Shown here in pieces: positions 53,310 to 62,344 of a stretch of DNA of 64,000 nt (the first letter of the stretch is position 1; the number at the start of each line of letters is the position of its first letter). The stretch comes from Methylobacterium sp. UNC378MF (lineage in GTDB: Bacteria > Pseudomonadota > Alphaproteobacteria > Rhizobiales > Beijerinckiaceae), in assembly GCF_900103195.1 (NCBI RefSeq), contig NZ_FMWU01000003.1, forward strand, positions 248,001 to 312,000, written 5' to 3'. The notes beneath the pieces are model-generated. The model did not search any database, had not been told where the DNA came from, and worked only from the letters and a program-made list of their open reading frames with translations. A program made the translations under genes and the position numbers.

Positions 53310-53630
53310 ATGCAGGCCATCGACCCCGCGGAACTCGAGGCCCAGACCGGCGGCGACGCCGATCTCGCCCGCGAGGTCCTGGAGCTGTTCGCCGGCCAGT
53401 GCCGGTCGATCCTGCCGCGCCTCGCCGACCCGGCCCTGCCGCGGGACCAGCGCGCCGACCTCGCCCATACCCTGAAGGGCTCGGCCGCCGGGGTCGGGGC
53501 CGTCCACGTGCGGACCCTGGCGGATGCCGCAGAGGCGCGTCTGCGCGAGAGCAACGGCCCCGTGCCGGTCGACGCCCTCGCGGCCGCGGTCGCGCAGGCG
53601 CTCGCGGAGATCGCGGAGGCGCGGGCGTGA
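53310..53630 (+). CDS. Hpt-domain phosphotransfer protein
   Basis: A 106-residue four-helix histidine phosphotransfer protein. The phosphorylatable His53 is in LAHTLKGSAAGVGA, the standard Hpt motif. ATG 53310 is chosen; the longer frame has no supporting motif. No kinase or response regulator is adjacent, so its partners are encoded elsewhere. It is divergent from the polar GPR-type gene and shares its 288-bp control region. Confidence 0.87.
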   Translation: MQAIDPAELEAQTGGDADLAREVLELFAGQCRSILPRLADPALPRDQRADLAHTLKGSAAGVGAVHVRTLADAAEARLRESNGPVPVDALAAAVAQALAEIAEARA

Positions 53631-53764
53631 CGGCATCGCTGCAATGCGGCGCTGGATCCGGGAGCGGTGTCTAAAGCCGCGCTTGCATTCCGCGTTTCCA
53701 GCCGCCAAGCAGGCACGCCGCCCGTCGGACAGGTTGCGCTCGACGCGAGCCCGGAGCCCCCAGC

Positions 53765-54085
53765 ATGCCCAAGATCACCTACGTCGACCACGCCGGGACG
53801 GAGCGCACCGTCGAAGGCAGCGTCGGCGCGACCGTGATGGAGACGGCTCTGCGTAATAACGTCCCGGGTATCGACGCGGAATGCGGCGGCGCCTGCGCCT
53901 GCGCCACCTGCCACGTCTACGTGGCCGACGCTTGGATCGACACGGTCGGCAAGGCGCAGGACATGGAGCAGGACATGCTGGATTTCGCCAGCGATGTCCG
54001 CGAGAATTCCCGCCTCTCCTGCCAGATCAAGATCACGCCGGCACTCGATGGTCTCGTGGTGACGACGCCGTCCCAGCAGGGCTGA
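53765..54085 (+). CDS. Adrenodoxin-type 2Fe-2S ferredoxin
   Basis: A 106-residue electron carrier. Cluster ligands are Cys40, Cys46, Cys49 and Cys86 (C-x5-C-x2-C-x36-C) in [16 protein letters not shown] and [10 protein letters not shown]-terminal [12 protein letters not shown] is typical of FdxB/adrenodoxin-type proteins that serve Fe-S assembly or P450s. No isc/suf or P450 gene is adjacent. Confidence 0.92.
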   Translation: MPKITYVDHAGTERTVEGSVGATVMETALRNNVPGIDAECGGACACATCHVYVADAWIDTVGKAQDMEQDMLDFASDVRENSRLSCQIKITPALDGLVVTTPSQQG

Positions 54086-54140
54086 CAGGCCCTCCGCTGG
54101 CGGAGCGGCCGGGCGCCGGATCCGCCGTCCAACGCACCCC

Positions 54141-54182
54141 CCTCATCCTGAGGTGCCGGAGCGGAGACCTCGAAGGATGAGG
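54141..54182. repeat. Extragenic palindrome, family C
   Basis: CCTCATCC (54141-54148) pairs with GGATGAGG (54175-54182). An inner GAGGT/ACCTC pair extends the stem around GCCGGAGCGGAG. It could end transcription of ferredoxin and the convergent VWA gene. Related copy at 45510-45547. Confidence 0.7.
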
Positions 54183-54226
54183 GAGCGGGTCGGACGGGCG
54201 CGCCCGAAGCCCGGGAAGGTTGCGCT

Positions 54227-55402
54227 TTACCGCACCAGCGCCCGCGCCGCGGCGTCGAGCCCCTCCAGCGTGAGGGGGAACATCCGGCCGGCGACCAGCC
54301 GCTGCATCATGCCGATCGACTGCGTGTAGCCCCAGTGCGCCTCGGGCACCGGGTTCAGCCACGCCACCTTGGGGAAGTGGTCGAGGAGCCGCTGCATCCA
54401 GACCGCGCCCGCCTCCTCGTTCCAATGCTCCACGGAGCCGCCGGGGGTGGCGATCTCGTAGGGGCTCATCGAGGCGTCGCCGACGAAGACGAGCCGGTAG
54501 TCGCTCCCGTAGGTGCGGATCACGTCGAGGAGCGGCGTCTTCGTCTCGTTGCGCCGGCGGTTCTCGGTCCAGACCGCCTCGTAGGGACAGTTGTGGAAGT
54601 AATAGTGCGCGAGGTGCTTGAACTCCGAGCGCGCCGCCGAGAACAGCGCCTCCGCCTGCTCGATGTGCCAGTCCATCGAGCCGCCGACATCCAGGAACAG
54701 CAGGACCTTCACGGCATTGCGCCGCTCCGGCCGCAGCTTCACGTCGATGTAGCCCTGGCGGGCGCTTTCGCGGATCGTGCCGTCGAGGTCGAGCTCCTCG
54801 GCCGCGCCCGTCCGGGCGAAGCGGCGCAGGCGCCGCAGCGCGAGGCGCATGTTGCGCGCGCCGATCTCCCGGTCGTCGTCGAGATCCTTGAACTCGCGCC
54901 TGTCCCAGACCTTCACCGCCCGGAAGTTGCGGTTCCCGTCCTGGCCGATGCGGATCCCCTCGGGATTGTAGCCGTAGGCGCCGAAGGGCGAGGTGCCGCC
55001 GGTGCCGATCCATTTCGAGCCGCCCTGGTGGCGCCCCTTCTGCTCGGCGAGCCGCTGCTTCAGGGTCTCGAACAGCTTGTCCCAGCCGAGCGCCTTGAGT
55101 TCCGCCTTCTCGGCCTCGGTCAGGTACTTCTCGGTGAGCTTCCTCAGCCATTCCTCGGGGATGGGGCTCGGCTCCACCGCCTCACCGAGGGTCTCCAGCC
55201 CCTTGAACACCGTGCCGAACACCCGGTCGAACCGGTCGAGATGCGCCTCGTCCTTCACGAGCGCCGTGCGCGACAGGAAGTAGAACGCCTCGACATCGTG
55301 CTCCGCGAGGCCCCGGTCGAGGGCGCCGAGCAGCGTCAGATACTCCTTCAGGGAGACGGGAACCTTGGCGTCCCGGAGGGCCGTGAAGAACTGCAGCAGC
55401 AT
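54227..55402 (-). CDS. CoxE-family VWA-domain protein
   Basis: A 391-residue protein. The N-terminal helical part starts MLLQFFTALRDAKVPVSLKE, which is why ATG 55402 is preferred over 55519. The C-terminal VWA domain carries the MIDAS-type sequence VLLFLDVGGSMDWH (D-x-G-x-S) and LVFVGDASMSP. CoxE/VWA proteins normally act with a MoxR AAA+ ATPase as metal-insertion or remodelling chaperones. The likely partner is the MoxR gene at 60477, separated by about 5 kb and on the other strand. Confidence 0.86.
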   Translation of the reverse strand: MLLQFFTALRDAKVPVSLKEYLTLLGALDRGLAEHDVEAFYFLSRTALVKDEAHLDRFDRVFGTVFKGLETLGEAVEPSPIPEEWLRKLTEKYLTEAEKAELKALGWDKLFETLKQRLAEQKGRHQGGSKWIGTGGTSPFGAYGYNPEGIRIGQDGNRNFRAVKVWDRREFKDLDDDREIGARNMRLALRRLRRFARTGAAEELDLDGTIRESARQGYIDVKLRPERRNAVKVLLFLDVGGSMDWHIEQAEALFSAARSEFKHLAHYYFHNCPYEAVWTENRRRNETKTPLLDVIRTYGSDYRLVFVGDASMSPYEIATPGGSVEHWNEEAGAVWMQRLLDHFPKVAWLNPVPEAHWGYTQSIGMMQRLVAGRMFPLTLEGLDAAARALVR

Positions 55403-55737
55403 CCCGGGAGAACGCGCCAGCCGGGCGCCCGGGTCAAGTCCGTGCGAATCGGCCGGAGCCGCGCCGGGCGGGTCAGGACTTTCCCGGATGTCGCCCGAGT
55501 CTTCGGCGATGGTCGACAAGATTCAGCCCCGCCGACGCGGCTGATTCCTGGGCCGGAATGAGTCTCTCCGGGCCGACGGGACTCATAACCTGGGTATAAG
55601 TCACCGAATCTGTTGATATGTGCCCGGACAAGCCTCGTCCAGTCACTCAATCGGTCACGGGAATCGCTCAACTCGGGGCATCGAGTGTGTGCGGAGGCGG
55701 CAACGCGGTCCGCACCGGCCAAGCGAGGAGACCTGCG

Positions 55738-56145
55738 ATGGCGGTCATCCTGCGGAATCTGACGGAATTCAAGCGGTTTCTCGGGAAGCCGGGGGCGACG
55801 ATTCAGCTGGTGCGCAACACCTTCATGGACCGTCAGCCGGAGGCGACCCGGGAGGCCTACCGCGACAAGGGCATGTATGCCCCGCGGGCGGTGCAGGCCC
55901 TGTCGCGCAAGGCCGCGGTCTTCACCCTGCGGGGCTATCCCGGGACGGTCTGGCTCTACTGGGACAAAGGCGCCCGCGGCTGGCGCTTCTCCGGAGACAC
56001 CGTGACGGTGCCCCTCCTCACCGGCCTCGGGCCGGCGGACGAGCTGGTCTACCGGTGCAGCTTCGCCGACGGGTTCGAGCCGGCGCCGCGCAGCCGGGTG
56101 GCGCGGCGGCCCAAACACGACGACGCGCATCCTGCCCTGATCTGA
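55738..56145 (+). CDS. Hypothetical protein (135 aa)
   Basis: A soluble protein starting MAVILRNLTEFKRFLGKPGA with TIQLVRNTFMDRQPEATREA. GAGGAG lies 7 nt before ATG 55738, and third-position GC is high, so it is a real gene. It contains several aromatic-rich beta-like segments (GTVWLYWDKGARGWRFSGDT) and a basic C-terminus. No family recognised. It converges with the antiporter gene. Confidence 0.65.
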   Translation: MAVILRNLTEFKRFLGKPGATIQLVRNTFMDRQPEATREAYRDKGMYAPRAVQALSRKAAVFTLRGYPGTVWLYWDKGARGWRFSGDTVTVPLLTGLGPADELVYRCSFADGFEPAPRSRVARRPKHDDAHPALI

Positions 56146-56221
56146 GGCGGAAGCCGCATCGGAGCCTGCCGACCGGCCGCGCGCGTCGCGGCGTTCCGGC
56201 GACGACCGCGGAAGGCCGCCC

Positions 56222-58066
56222 TCAGGCCTCCTGGCCGGCCGCCTCCTGGCGCTCGGGCTCCCGCTTGACCGGCGCCTTGCCCAGGGCCTTGCCCACGGTC
56301 CGCCGGGCCCGGAAGATCGGCTTCGCCTCGCTCTCGCGCTTCTTCAGCAAGGTGCGATACTCGTCCCGCCGCTCGTGGATCGACGCGATCACCAGCCCCA
56401 TCGGCACGCCGACATCGACCAGCACGGCCTCGGACAGCTGCAGGGACGCCTCGATCGTCTCCGGCACCGCGTCGTCGACGCCGAGTTCGTAGAGCGCGGA
56501 GGCGTGGCGGGCGTCGCGGGCCCGGGCCACGATGGTCAGGTCCGGCCGCTCGGCGCGGGCTGCCGCCACCGCAGCCTCGACGGCGCGGGGATTGTCGAGG
56601 GTGACGACCAGCGCCCGGGCCGTGGCGATGTCGCAGCGGCGCAGCATCTCGGTGTTGCCGCTGTCGCCGAAATAGACCGGCGCCCCGGCGCGGCGCTGCT
56701 CGGCGACCCGGGCGGCGTCGGAATCGAGGGCGAGATACGGGATCTTGTGCCGCTCCAGCATCTCGCCGACCTGCCGGCCGACGCGGCCGAAGCCCGCCAC
56801 GATCACCCGGTTCTCCACCCGCTCCGGCCACGGCTCCGCCTTGACGGCGGCCTGGGCGCTGGCCGTCGCCCGCATCTTGAGCCGCCGGCCGATCGCCGCC
56901 AGAGCCGGGATCATGATCATCGTGACGGTGGTCACCACGAGGGCCGCCGCGCCGACATCCTCGGGCACGAGCCCCGTGGCCATGGCTCCGCCGATCAGCA
57001 CGTACGCGAACTCGCCGCTCGGGCCGAGCAGGAGCGCCGTCTCCAGGGCCACCGGGCGGGGGATCTTCAGGACCGGGGCCGCCATCATCACCACGGCGGC
57101 CTTGATCAGGACCAGCGCCAGCGACAGGCCGAGGATCGCGCCGGGCGTCGCCATCAGCTGGGCCGGGTCGAGGTTCATGCCCACCGAGACGAAGAACACG
57201 CCGAGCAGCAGGCCCTTGAACGGGTCGATCGTCGCCTCGATCGCCCGGCGGTACTCGGTCTCGGCGAGCAGCAGGCCGGCCACGAAGGCGCCGAGCGTCA
57301 TCGACAGGCCGCTCGCCGCCGCGGTCAGCGCCGTGCCGACGATGACCAGCAGGCAGGCCGCCATGAACAGCTCGGTGGAGCGCGTGCGCGCCACGAGCTG
57401 GAACAGCGGGCGCAGAGCGAGGCGGCCGGCAACCACGATCAGCACCAGCGCGACGGCGGCCTGGCCCAGCGCCATGGCGAGCGCCCAGCCCTTGTCGCCG
57501 CCATCGTCGCGGCCGAGCACCGCGATCGCGAACAGGGCCGGCGCCACCGCCAGATCCTGGAACAGCAGGACCGCGAAGCTGGTGCGGCCGGTGGGCGCGT
57601 TCAGCCGCTTCTGCTCGGCCAGAACCGGCAGCACCACGGCGGTCGACGACAGGGCGAGGCCGATGCCGACGATCACTGCGCCGGCGAGCGGCACGTTGAG
57701 CCCGTAGAGGATCGCCCCGAGGATCAGCGCGGAGCAGCCCACCTGCAGGGAGCCGAGGCCGAAGACCAGCCGGCGCAGGACCCGCAGGCGCTCCCAGGAC
57801 AGCTCGATCCCGATCATGAACATCAGGAAGATCACGCCGAACTCGGCGAGATGCGCGATCTCCGCGCGATTGCCGATGGTGAACAGGTGCACGTAGGGAT
57901 GAGCATCGGCCAGGCGACCGAGGCCGAAGGGTCCCAGCAGGGCGCCGGCGCCGATGAAGCCGAGCACCGGCGAGATCCGGAGGCGGTGGAACAGCGGCAC
58001 CACGATGCCCGCTGTGACGAGAAACAGGATCGCTTCCTTGTAGGAGCCGGCGTGGACCTCTGGCAT
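56222..58066 (-). CDS. CPA2-family cation:proton antiporter (KefB/KefC-like) with TrkA-N domain
   Basis: A 614-residue protein. The membrane part (about 10-390) includes FLMFMIGIELSWERLRVLRR, SSTAVVLPVLAEQKRLN, the transport-site LLFQDLAVAPAL and VFFVSVGMNLDPAQL. The C-terminal TrkA-N domain (about 415-535) has VIVAGFGRVGRQVGEMLERH. It probably exchanges K or Na for protons. The KefC glutathione-gating loop is not clearly conserved and no KefF/G gene is adjacent. The C-terminal 80 residues are basic. Confidence 0.9.
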   Translation of the reverse strand: MPEVHAGSYKEAILFLVTAGIVVPLFHRLRISPVLGFIGAGALLGPFGLGRLADAHPYVHLFTIGNRAEIAHLAEFGVIFLMFMIGIELSWERLRVLRRLVFGLGSLQVGCSALILGAILYGLNVPLAGAVIVGIGLALSSTAVVLPVLAEQKRLNAPTGRTSFAVLLFQDLAVAPALFAIAVLGRDDGGDKGWALAMALGQAAVALVLIVVAGRLALRPLFQLVARTRSTELFMAACLLVIVGTALTAAASGLSMTLGAFVAGLLLAETEYRRAIEATIDPFKGLLLGVFFVSVGMNLDPAQLMATPGAILGLSLALVLIKAAVVMMAAPVLKIPRPVALETALLLGPSGEFAYVLIGGAMATGLVPEDVGAAALVVTTVTMIMIPALAAIGRRLKMRATASAQAAVKAEPWPERVENRVIVAGFGRVGRQVGEMLERHKIPYLALDSDAARVAEQRRAGAPVYFGDSGNTEMLRRCDIATARALVVTLDNPRAVEAAVAAARAERPDLTIVARARDARHASALYELGVDDAVPETIEASLQLSEAVLVDVGVPMGLVIASIHERRDEYRTLLKKRESEAKPIFRARRTVGKALGKAPVKREPERQEAAGQEA

Positions 58067-58332
58067 CGGCGGCGGATCGAACCTCGTCTCTCGGGGGCAG
58101 GGGGATGCCGATCACGGCTGCGCGATCATGGGTTGGGCCCGCCCTTCGAGCAACCGGATTCGGCCCCCGACCGGTCCCGCACATGTGCGATCTGACACAA
58201 GCCGGATACAGACCCGGGGTGAGACATTTCCGTCACCGGCACGCGGGATGGAGCCGGCCATCCAGAGGATGCGTGCGGTGGAGGCGTGCAACGCGGCTCA
58301 AAATCGGCACAATGGGCGCATACACGCCTGAG

Positions 58333-58347
58333 TTAACCGGGGGTTAA
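58333..58347 (+). promoter_or_regulatory. Consensus CtrA-binding site
   Basis: TTAA-CCGGGGG-TTAA (TTAA-N7-TTAA) is the full CtrA consensus of Alphaproteobacteria. It lies 33 bp before the ATG at 58380, placing it near the promoter or start region of the membrane/coiled-coil gene pair. The surrounding 313-bp gap to the divergent antiporter gene holds no other clear feature. Confidence 0.65.
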
Positions 58348-58379
58348 GCTCGGCCGGGCCCAGCCCGGAACTGGACCGG

Positions 58380-59639
58380 ATGGATGCGACGAGGCCGATG
58401 ATCTCCATCAAATCGATATTTTCCGGTCCGCCAGCGCCTCCCAGCCGCGATCTCGAGCGCGAGAAGCGCGAGTGGAGGCTCGAGACGGATCGCTGGCGAC
58501 ACCAGCGCCACGTCGAGAAGGGCTACCGCATAAAGTGGGGCTACGTGGGGATCGCGTACCTCGTCGAGTTCATGGTGATCGGCGCCTCGCTCTGGGGCGC
58601 GTGGCTGTTCGCCGGCGTCTACAGCGACGGAGACTGGCACGCCTTCTACTTCATGCTGCTGGCCCCGCTGGTCTACGCGGCGGTGGAGCTGTGCCGGGTG
58701 CCGCTGGGCATCCTGGCCCGCACCCAGCGCTCGTACTTCGTGCGCGCCCTGGCGGTGCTCGGCATCATCTTCGCGGCGGGCGTGACCACCAAGTCGGTGT
58801 CGCAGCTCGGCGAGATGATGTTCCACCCCCGCCTGATGGAGGCGGCCCGGACCAAGACCGCCCTGAAGGACGCCCAGGCCGACCGCGCCACGATCGGCGA
58901 CCGGATCAAGGCCGCGGACGAGCGTGTGGCCCAGTACACGGCCGAGCTCGACCAGATCGAGAAGCGCTCCGCCGACAACGCCCAGCAGCTCGCCGGCCTG
59001 CCGGCCCAGCGCTGCGAGCGGGTCTTCGGCACCAACAGCAAGGGCCGGAAGTACCAGAACCTGAAATGCGTGGCCGATCCCCGCGTCGCCGCCCTGTCCC
59101 AGGGCGTCGCCAAGGCGTCCGCCGACCGCGCCGGGATGATCAAGGACCTGGAGGAGGCCCGCAAGGCGCGCGCCGCCCTCGATCCGGGCGCCGCCGACCG
59201 CCGCGTGGCCGACGCCGAGCAGGGCTACCGGAACGCGGTCAACCGCTCGCAGCTCCACTCCTTCACCGCCATGGTCTACGGCGTCGACCCGATCGACGTG
59301 ACCGAGAGCCAGGTCCACGCCTTCCTGCGGATCTTCGTGTTCCTGCCCGCGGTCTGCGCCGCCTTCGCGTCGACCATTCTGGCGCTCTGCGCGGTCTCGA
59401 CCCGCCGGACCTTCATGGACGAGGACGATCTCGGCGCCGCCGTGAATCCGGAGGCCGCTCCTTACATGCTCGACGCGATCGCCGACGCCCTGCGCTCGCA
59501 TCCCGAGCCGATCCTGCCGCGGGCCGCCAACGCCTCGGGCGCGGTGATCCCGATGAACCGCCCGGCCCCGGGTCAGCAGGCGATGCCCAACCAGACCCAT
59601 CCGGGCCCGACCCTCCCTGCCGCTGGAGCCGGCGCATGA
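58380..59639 (+). CDS. Membrane protein with cytoplasmic or periplasmic coiled coil (419 aa)
   Basis: No family recognised. Hydrophobic helices lie at about 55-80, 87-112, 120-140 and 315-340. Between the third and fourth is a helical, charged segment (about 150-290) with heptad-like ERVAQYTAELDQIEKRSADN and GMIKDLEEARKARAALD, interrupted by a Cys-containing loop. The C-terminal 75 residues are Pro/Ala-rich. The stop overlaps the next gene's ATG (ATGA). The CtrA box in front suggests cell-cycle control. The ATG at codon 7 is an alternative start. Confidence 0.7.
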   Translation: MDATRPMISIKSIFSGPPAPPSRDLEREKREWRLETDRWRHQRHVEKGYRIKWGYVGIAYLVEFMVIGASLWGAWLFAGVYSDGDWHAFYFMLLAPLVYAAVELCRVPLGILARTQRSYFVRALAVLGIIFAAGVTTKSVSQLGEMMFHPRLMEAARTKTALKDAQADRATIGDRIKAADERVAQYTAELDQIEKRSADNAQQLAGLPAQRCERVFGTNSKGRKYQNLKCVADPRVAALSQGVAKASADRAGMIKDLEEARKARAALDPGAADRRVADAEQGYRNAVNRSQLHSFTAMVYGVDPIDVTESQVHAFLRIFVFLPAVCAAFASTILALCAVSTRRTFMDEDDLGAAVNPEAAPYMLDAIADALRSHPEPILPRAANASGAVIPMNRPAPGQQAMPNQTHPGPTLPAAGAGA

Positions 59640-60277
59640 ACTACGTCGCGAGCGGGACCCCTGAGAACATCGCCCTCGCTCAGCAGGTGAATTCCCGCCT
59701 GCGGGCGGATTCGAGCTACGTCGCGGCCCGGGCTTTCCTGTTCCGGGCCCTGGGCTTCGGCGCCTTCGCGTGCCTCGCCGGCATCGGCGTCGGCGCCGCG
59801 GCCTATGGCTGGGCGACCTTGAACCAGTTCGACACCGCGGCGGAAAAGATCGCCGCCGCCATGCAGGCGGCGCTCTCGGACGTGACCCTGAAGACCAAGG
59901 GCGAGGTCACGCTGACCGACAACACGCTCAAGCTCGAGGGCCTGCCCAAGGTCGCCGCCTCGCCGACGCCCACCCGGGCGCAGCTCGGCAGCGACGCGGC
60001 CCCGGCCTCGAAGGCTGCGGTGAACACCACCTTCACGGTGTTCAAGCAGGTGCCCTACCTCGACGGGCAGATCGTGACCGGCTGGAACTTCAAGGACAGC
60101 GCCGACCAGCCCTACCAGCAATACTGCTACTTCTCCCGCCGCACGGCCGAGGCGAAGGGTCAGGTCGAGATCAAGATCGACCTCGCCATGGACGGCAAGA
60201 CCCTGCCGCAGCCGCAGAAGTCGGACGTCAACCTGGAGATCCTGGCCCGGAACTGCGTCTGGCACGAGAAGGGCTGA
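59636..60277 (+). CDS. Single-pass membrane protein (213 aa) coupled to the preceding gene
   Basis: No family recognised. Residues 36-60 form one hydrophobic helix (FRALGFGAFACLAGIGVGAA). The remaining 150 residues are soluble and probably periplasmic, with VPYLDGQIVTGWNFKDSADQ and YQQYCYFSRRTAE segments and two cysteines. ATG overlaps the previous TGA by 4 nt, so the two products are made together and probably interact. An extragenic palindrome follows. Confidence 0.7.
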   Translation: MNYVASGTPENIALAQQVNSRLRADSSYVAARAFLFRALGFGAFACLAGIGVGAAAYGWATLNQFDTAAEKIAAAMQAALSDVTLKTKGEVTLTDNTLKLEGLPKVAASPTPTRAQLGSDAAPASKAAVNTTFTVFKQVPYLDGQIVTGWNFKDSADQPYQQYCYFSRRTAEAKGQVEIKIDLAMDGKTLPQPQKSDVNLEILARNCVWHEKG

Positions 60278-60296
60278 GATCGCTCGCGGCGATACC

Positions 60297-60384
60297 GTCC
60301 TTGCGAGCGAAGCAATCCAGGGCGTCGTCACGCCTCAAAACGTCGCGCTGCCCTGGGTCACTTCGCTTCGCTCGTGATGACGGG
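60297..60384. repeat. Extragenic palindrome, family A (diverged)
   Basis: CGTCCTTGCGAGCGAAGCAA (60297 on) pairs imperfectly with GGTCACTTCGCTTCGCTCG and TGATGACGGG (to about 60384). It is related to 22890-22979 but with mismatches (GTCAC where the partner copy has GTTGC). Confidence 0.65.
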
Positions 60385-60476
60385 CTCGGACAGATTTGGC
60401 CAGATGGGCTCGGCGCTTGCGGCCCGGCGGCACGGCGCGTTACCCCTGGGCCCGAGCCCACCTCTCCGAGACCGCG

Positions 60477-61328
60477 ATGCGCTTTTCCGGAACCGAGACC
60501 TACGTCGCGACCCCCGACCTCACCGCGGCGGTCAACGCCGCCGTGGTCCTGGAACGGCCGCTCCTCGTGAAGGGTGAGCCCGGGACCGGCAAGACCGTGC
60601 TGGCCGAGGAGATCGCCAAGGGGCTGAACGCGCCGCTGATCGTCTGGAACATCAAGTCGACCACCAAGGCGCAGCAGGGCCTGTACGAGTACGACGCGGT
60701 CTCGCGCCTGCGCGACTCCCAGCTCGGCGACCCGCGGGTCTCGGAGATCGGCAACTACATCCGGCGCGGCAAGCTGTGGGAGGCGTTCACGGCGCCCGAG
60801 CGCCCGGTCCTGCTGATCGACGAGATCGACAAGGCCGATATCGAGTTCCCCAACGACCTCCTCACCGAACTCGACCGGATGGAGTTCCACGTTTACGAGA
60901 CCGGCGAGACCGTGAAGGCCGTGCGCCGGCCGATCGTGATCATCACGTCGAACAACGAGAAGGAGCTGCCGGACGCGTTCCTGCGCCGCTGCTTCTTCCA
61001 CTACATCAAGTTCCCCGACGCCGAGACGCTGCAGCGCATCGTCGACGTGCATTATCCGGGCATCAAGCACCGCCTCGTCGAGGAGGCCCTGCGGACCTTC
61101 CTGGCGATGCGCGAGGTCCCGGGCCTCAAGAAGAAGCCCTCGACCTCGGAGCTGCTCGACTGGCTGAAGCTCCTCGTCTCCGAGGACATCGCCCCCGAGA
61201 CCTTGCGCGAGCATGACGGCCGCAAGCTGATCCCGCCGCTGCACGGGGCGCTCCTGAAGAACGAGCAGGATGTCAGCCTGTTCGAGAAGCTGGCCTTCAT
61301 GATGCGCCGGGACCAGCGCGGCGGCTGA
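60477..61328 (+). CDS. MoxR-family AAA+ ATPase
   Basis: A 283-residue ATPase. Walker A is VKGEPGTGKTVLAEEIAKGL, Walker B is PVLLIDEIDKADIEFPNDLL, sensor 1 is VIITSNNEKELPDAFLRRCF. The start at 60477 (MRFSGTETYVATPDL) matches the short MoxR subfamily usually paired with CoxE/VWA proteins. Its partner is probably the VWA gene at 54227-55402, separated here by three other genes and in opposite orientation. Together they would remodel or metallate an enzyme complex not identifiable from the window. Confidence 0.9.
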   Translation: MRFSGTETYVATPDLTAAVNAAVVLERPLLVKGEPGTGKTVLAEEIAKGLNAPLIVWNIKSTTKAQQGLYEYDAVSRLRDSQLGDPRVSEIGNYIRRGKLWEAFTAPERPVLLIDEIDKADIEFPNDLLTELDRMEFHVYETGETVKAVRRPIVIITSNNEKELPDAFLRRCFFHYIKFPDAETLQRIVDVHYPGIKHRLVEEALRTFLAMREVPGLKKKPSTSELLDWLKLLVSEDIAPETLREHDGRKLIPPLHGALLKNEQDVSLFEKLAFMMRRDQRGG

Positions 61329-61393
61329 GGGCCGGACGGAAGACCCGAGGACTCCCGAGAGAGGAGCCCGGGACAGGGACAGGAGCGTGCGGC

Positions 61394-62344
61394 ATGGGCG
61401 AGATCGCGATCGTCGGCGGCGGCGTGATGGGGCACGGCATCGCCCTGGTGCTGGCGCTCGGCGGACACCGCGTGCGGATCACCGACACGCAGCCCGAGAC
61501 CCGCGCGCGGATCCCCGGCCTCATGGCATCGGCGCTCGCGACCCTGCGGGAGGCGGGCGCCGCAGCGGAGGGCTGGGATGCCGCGCGGCTGGACCGGGCC
61601 GTCCGGGTCGAGGCCGAGCTCGACGCGGCGGTGTCGGGCGCCGGCCTCGTCATCGAGGCGATCACCGAGAACCCGGAGGCCAAGGGCGCGCTCTTCGCGG
61701 AGCTCGACCGGCTCTGCCCGGCCGACGCGATCCTCGCCAGCAACACCAGCTACCTCGACGTCTTCCCGCTGATCCCGGAACGCCGGCAGGCGCGGGCGCT
61801 GATCCTGCACTGGTACACGCCGCCCTACATCGTCGACCTCGTCGACGTGGTGCCGGGGCCCGGCACCGACCCGGCGGTCGTCGCCGCCATGGCCGACCTC
61901 GTGCGCGCCCTCGGCCAGGTCCCGATCGTGCTGAAGCGCTTCATCCCCGGCTACATCGCCAACCGCATCCAGCAGGCGATCAGCGCCGAGGTGTTCCGGC
62001 TCCTCGACGCGGACGTCGCCGCGCCGCGGGACATCGACGACGCGATCATCCACGGCCTCTCGCTGCGCATCCCGATCCTCGGCCACCTCGCCAAGGCCGA
62101 TTTCACCGGCCTGGAGCTGACGCAGCGGGCGCTGGCCAACGGCAGCTACGCGCCGCCGCCGCCGCGCACCCGCTCCGAGACCCTCGATGCCCTCTGCGCC
62201 GCCGGCCGGACCGGGGTGATGGCGGGGCGCGGCTACTTCGACTGGGGCGGGCGCTCTCCGGAAGAGCTGTTCCAGGAGCGCGACCGCAAGCTCCTGGCGC
62301 TCAAGGCGGCGATGGCCGGGATCGGCCGGATGGAGGGATCATGA
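61394..62344 (+). CDS. 3-hydroxyacyl-CoA dehydrogenase/carnitine dehydrogenase-like NAD enzyme
   Basis: A 316-residue enzyme with Rossmann motif IAIVGGGVMGHGIALVLALG. The 3HCDH C-terminal helices start near LKRFIPGYIANRIQQAI. SNTSYLDVFPLIPERR and the HWYTPPYIVDLVDVVPGPGT segment hold the catalytic His-Glu type residues. Its ATGA overlap with an SDR gene and the BKACE downstream suggest oxidation of a beta-hydroxy acid (L-carnitine is a known case) before cleavage by the BKACE. Substrate is inferred only. Confidence 0.82.
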   Translation: MGEIAIVGGGVMGHGIALVLALGGHRVRITDTQPETRARIPGLMASALATLREAGAAAEGWDAARLDRAVRVEAELDAAVSGAGLVIEAITENPEAKGALFAELDRLCPADAILASNTSYLDVFPLIPERRQARALILHWYTPPYIVDLVDVVPGPGTDPAVVAAMADLVRALGQVPIVLKRFIPGYIANRIQQAISAEVFRLLDADVAAPRDIDDAIIHGLSLRIPILGHLAKADFTGLELTQRALANGSYAPPPPRTRSETLDALCAAGRTGVMAGRGYFDWGGRSPEELFQERDRKLLALKAAMAGIGRMEGS

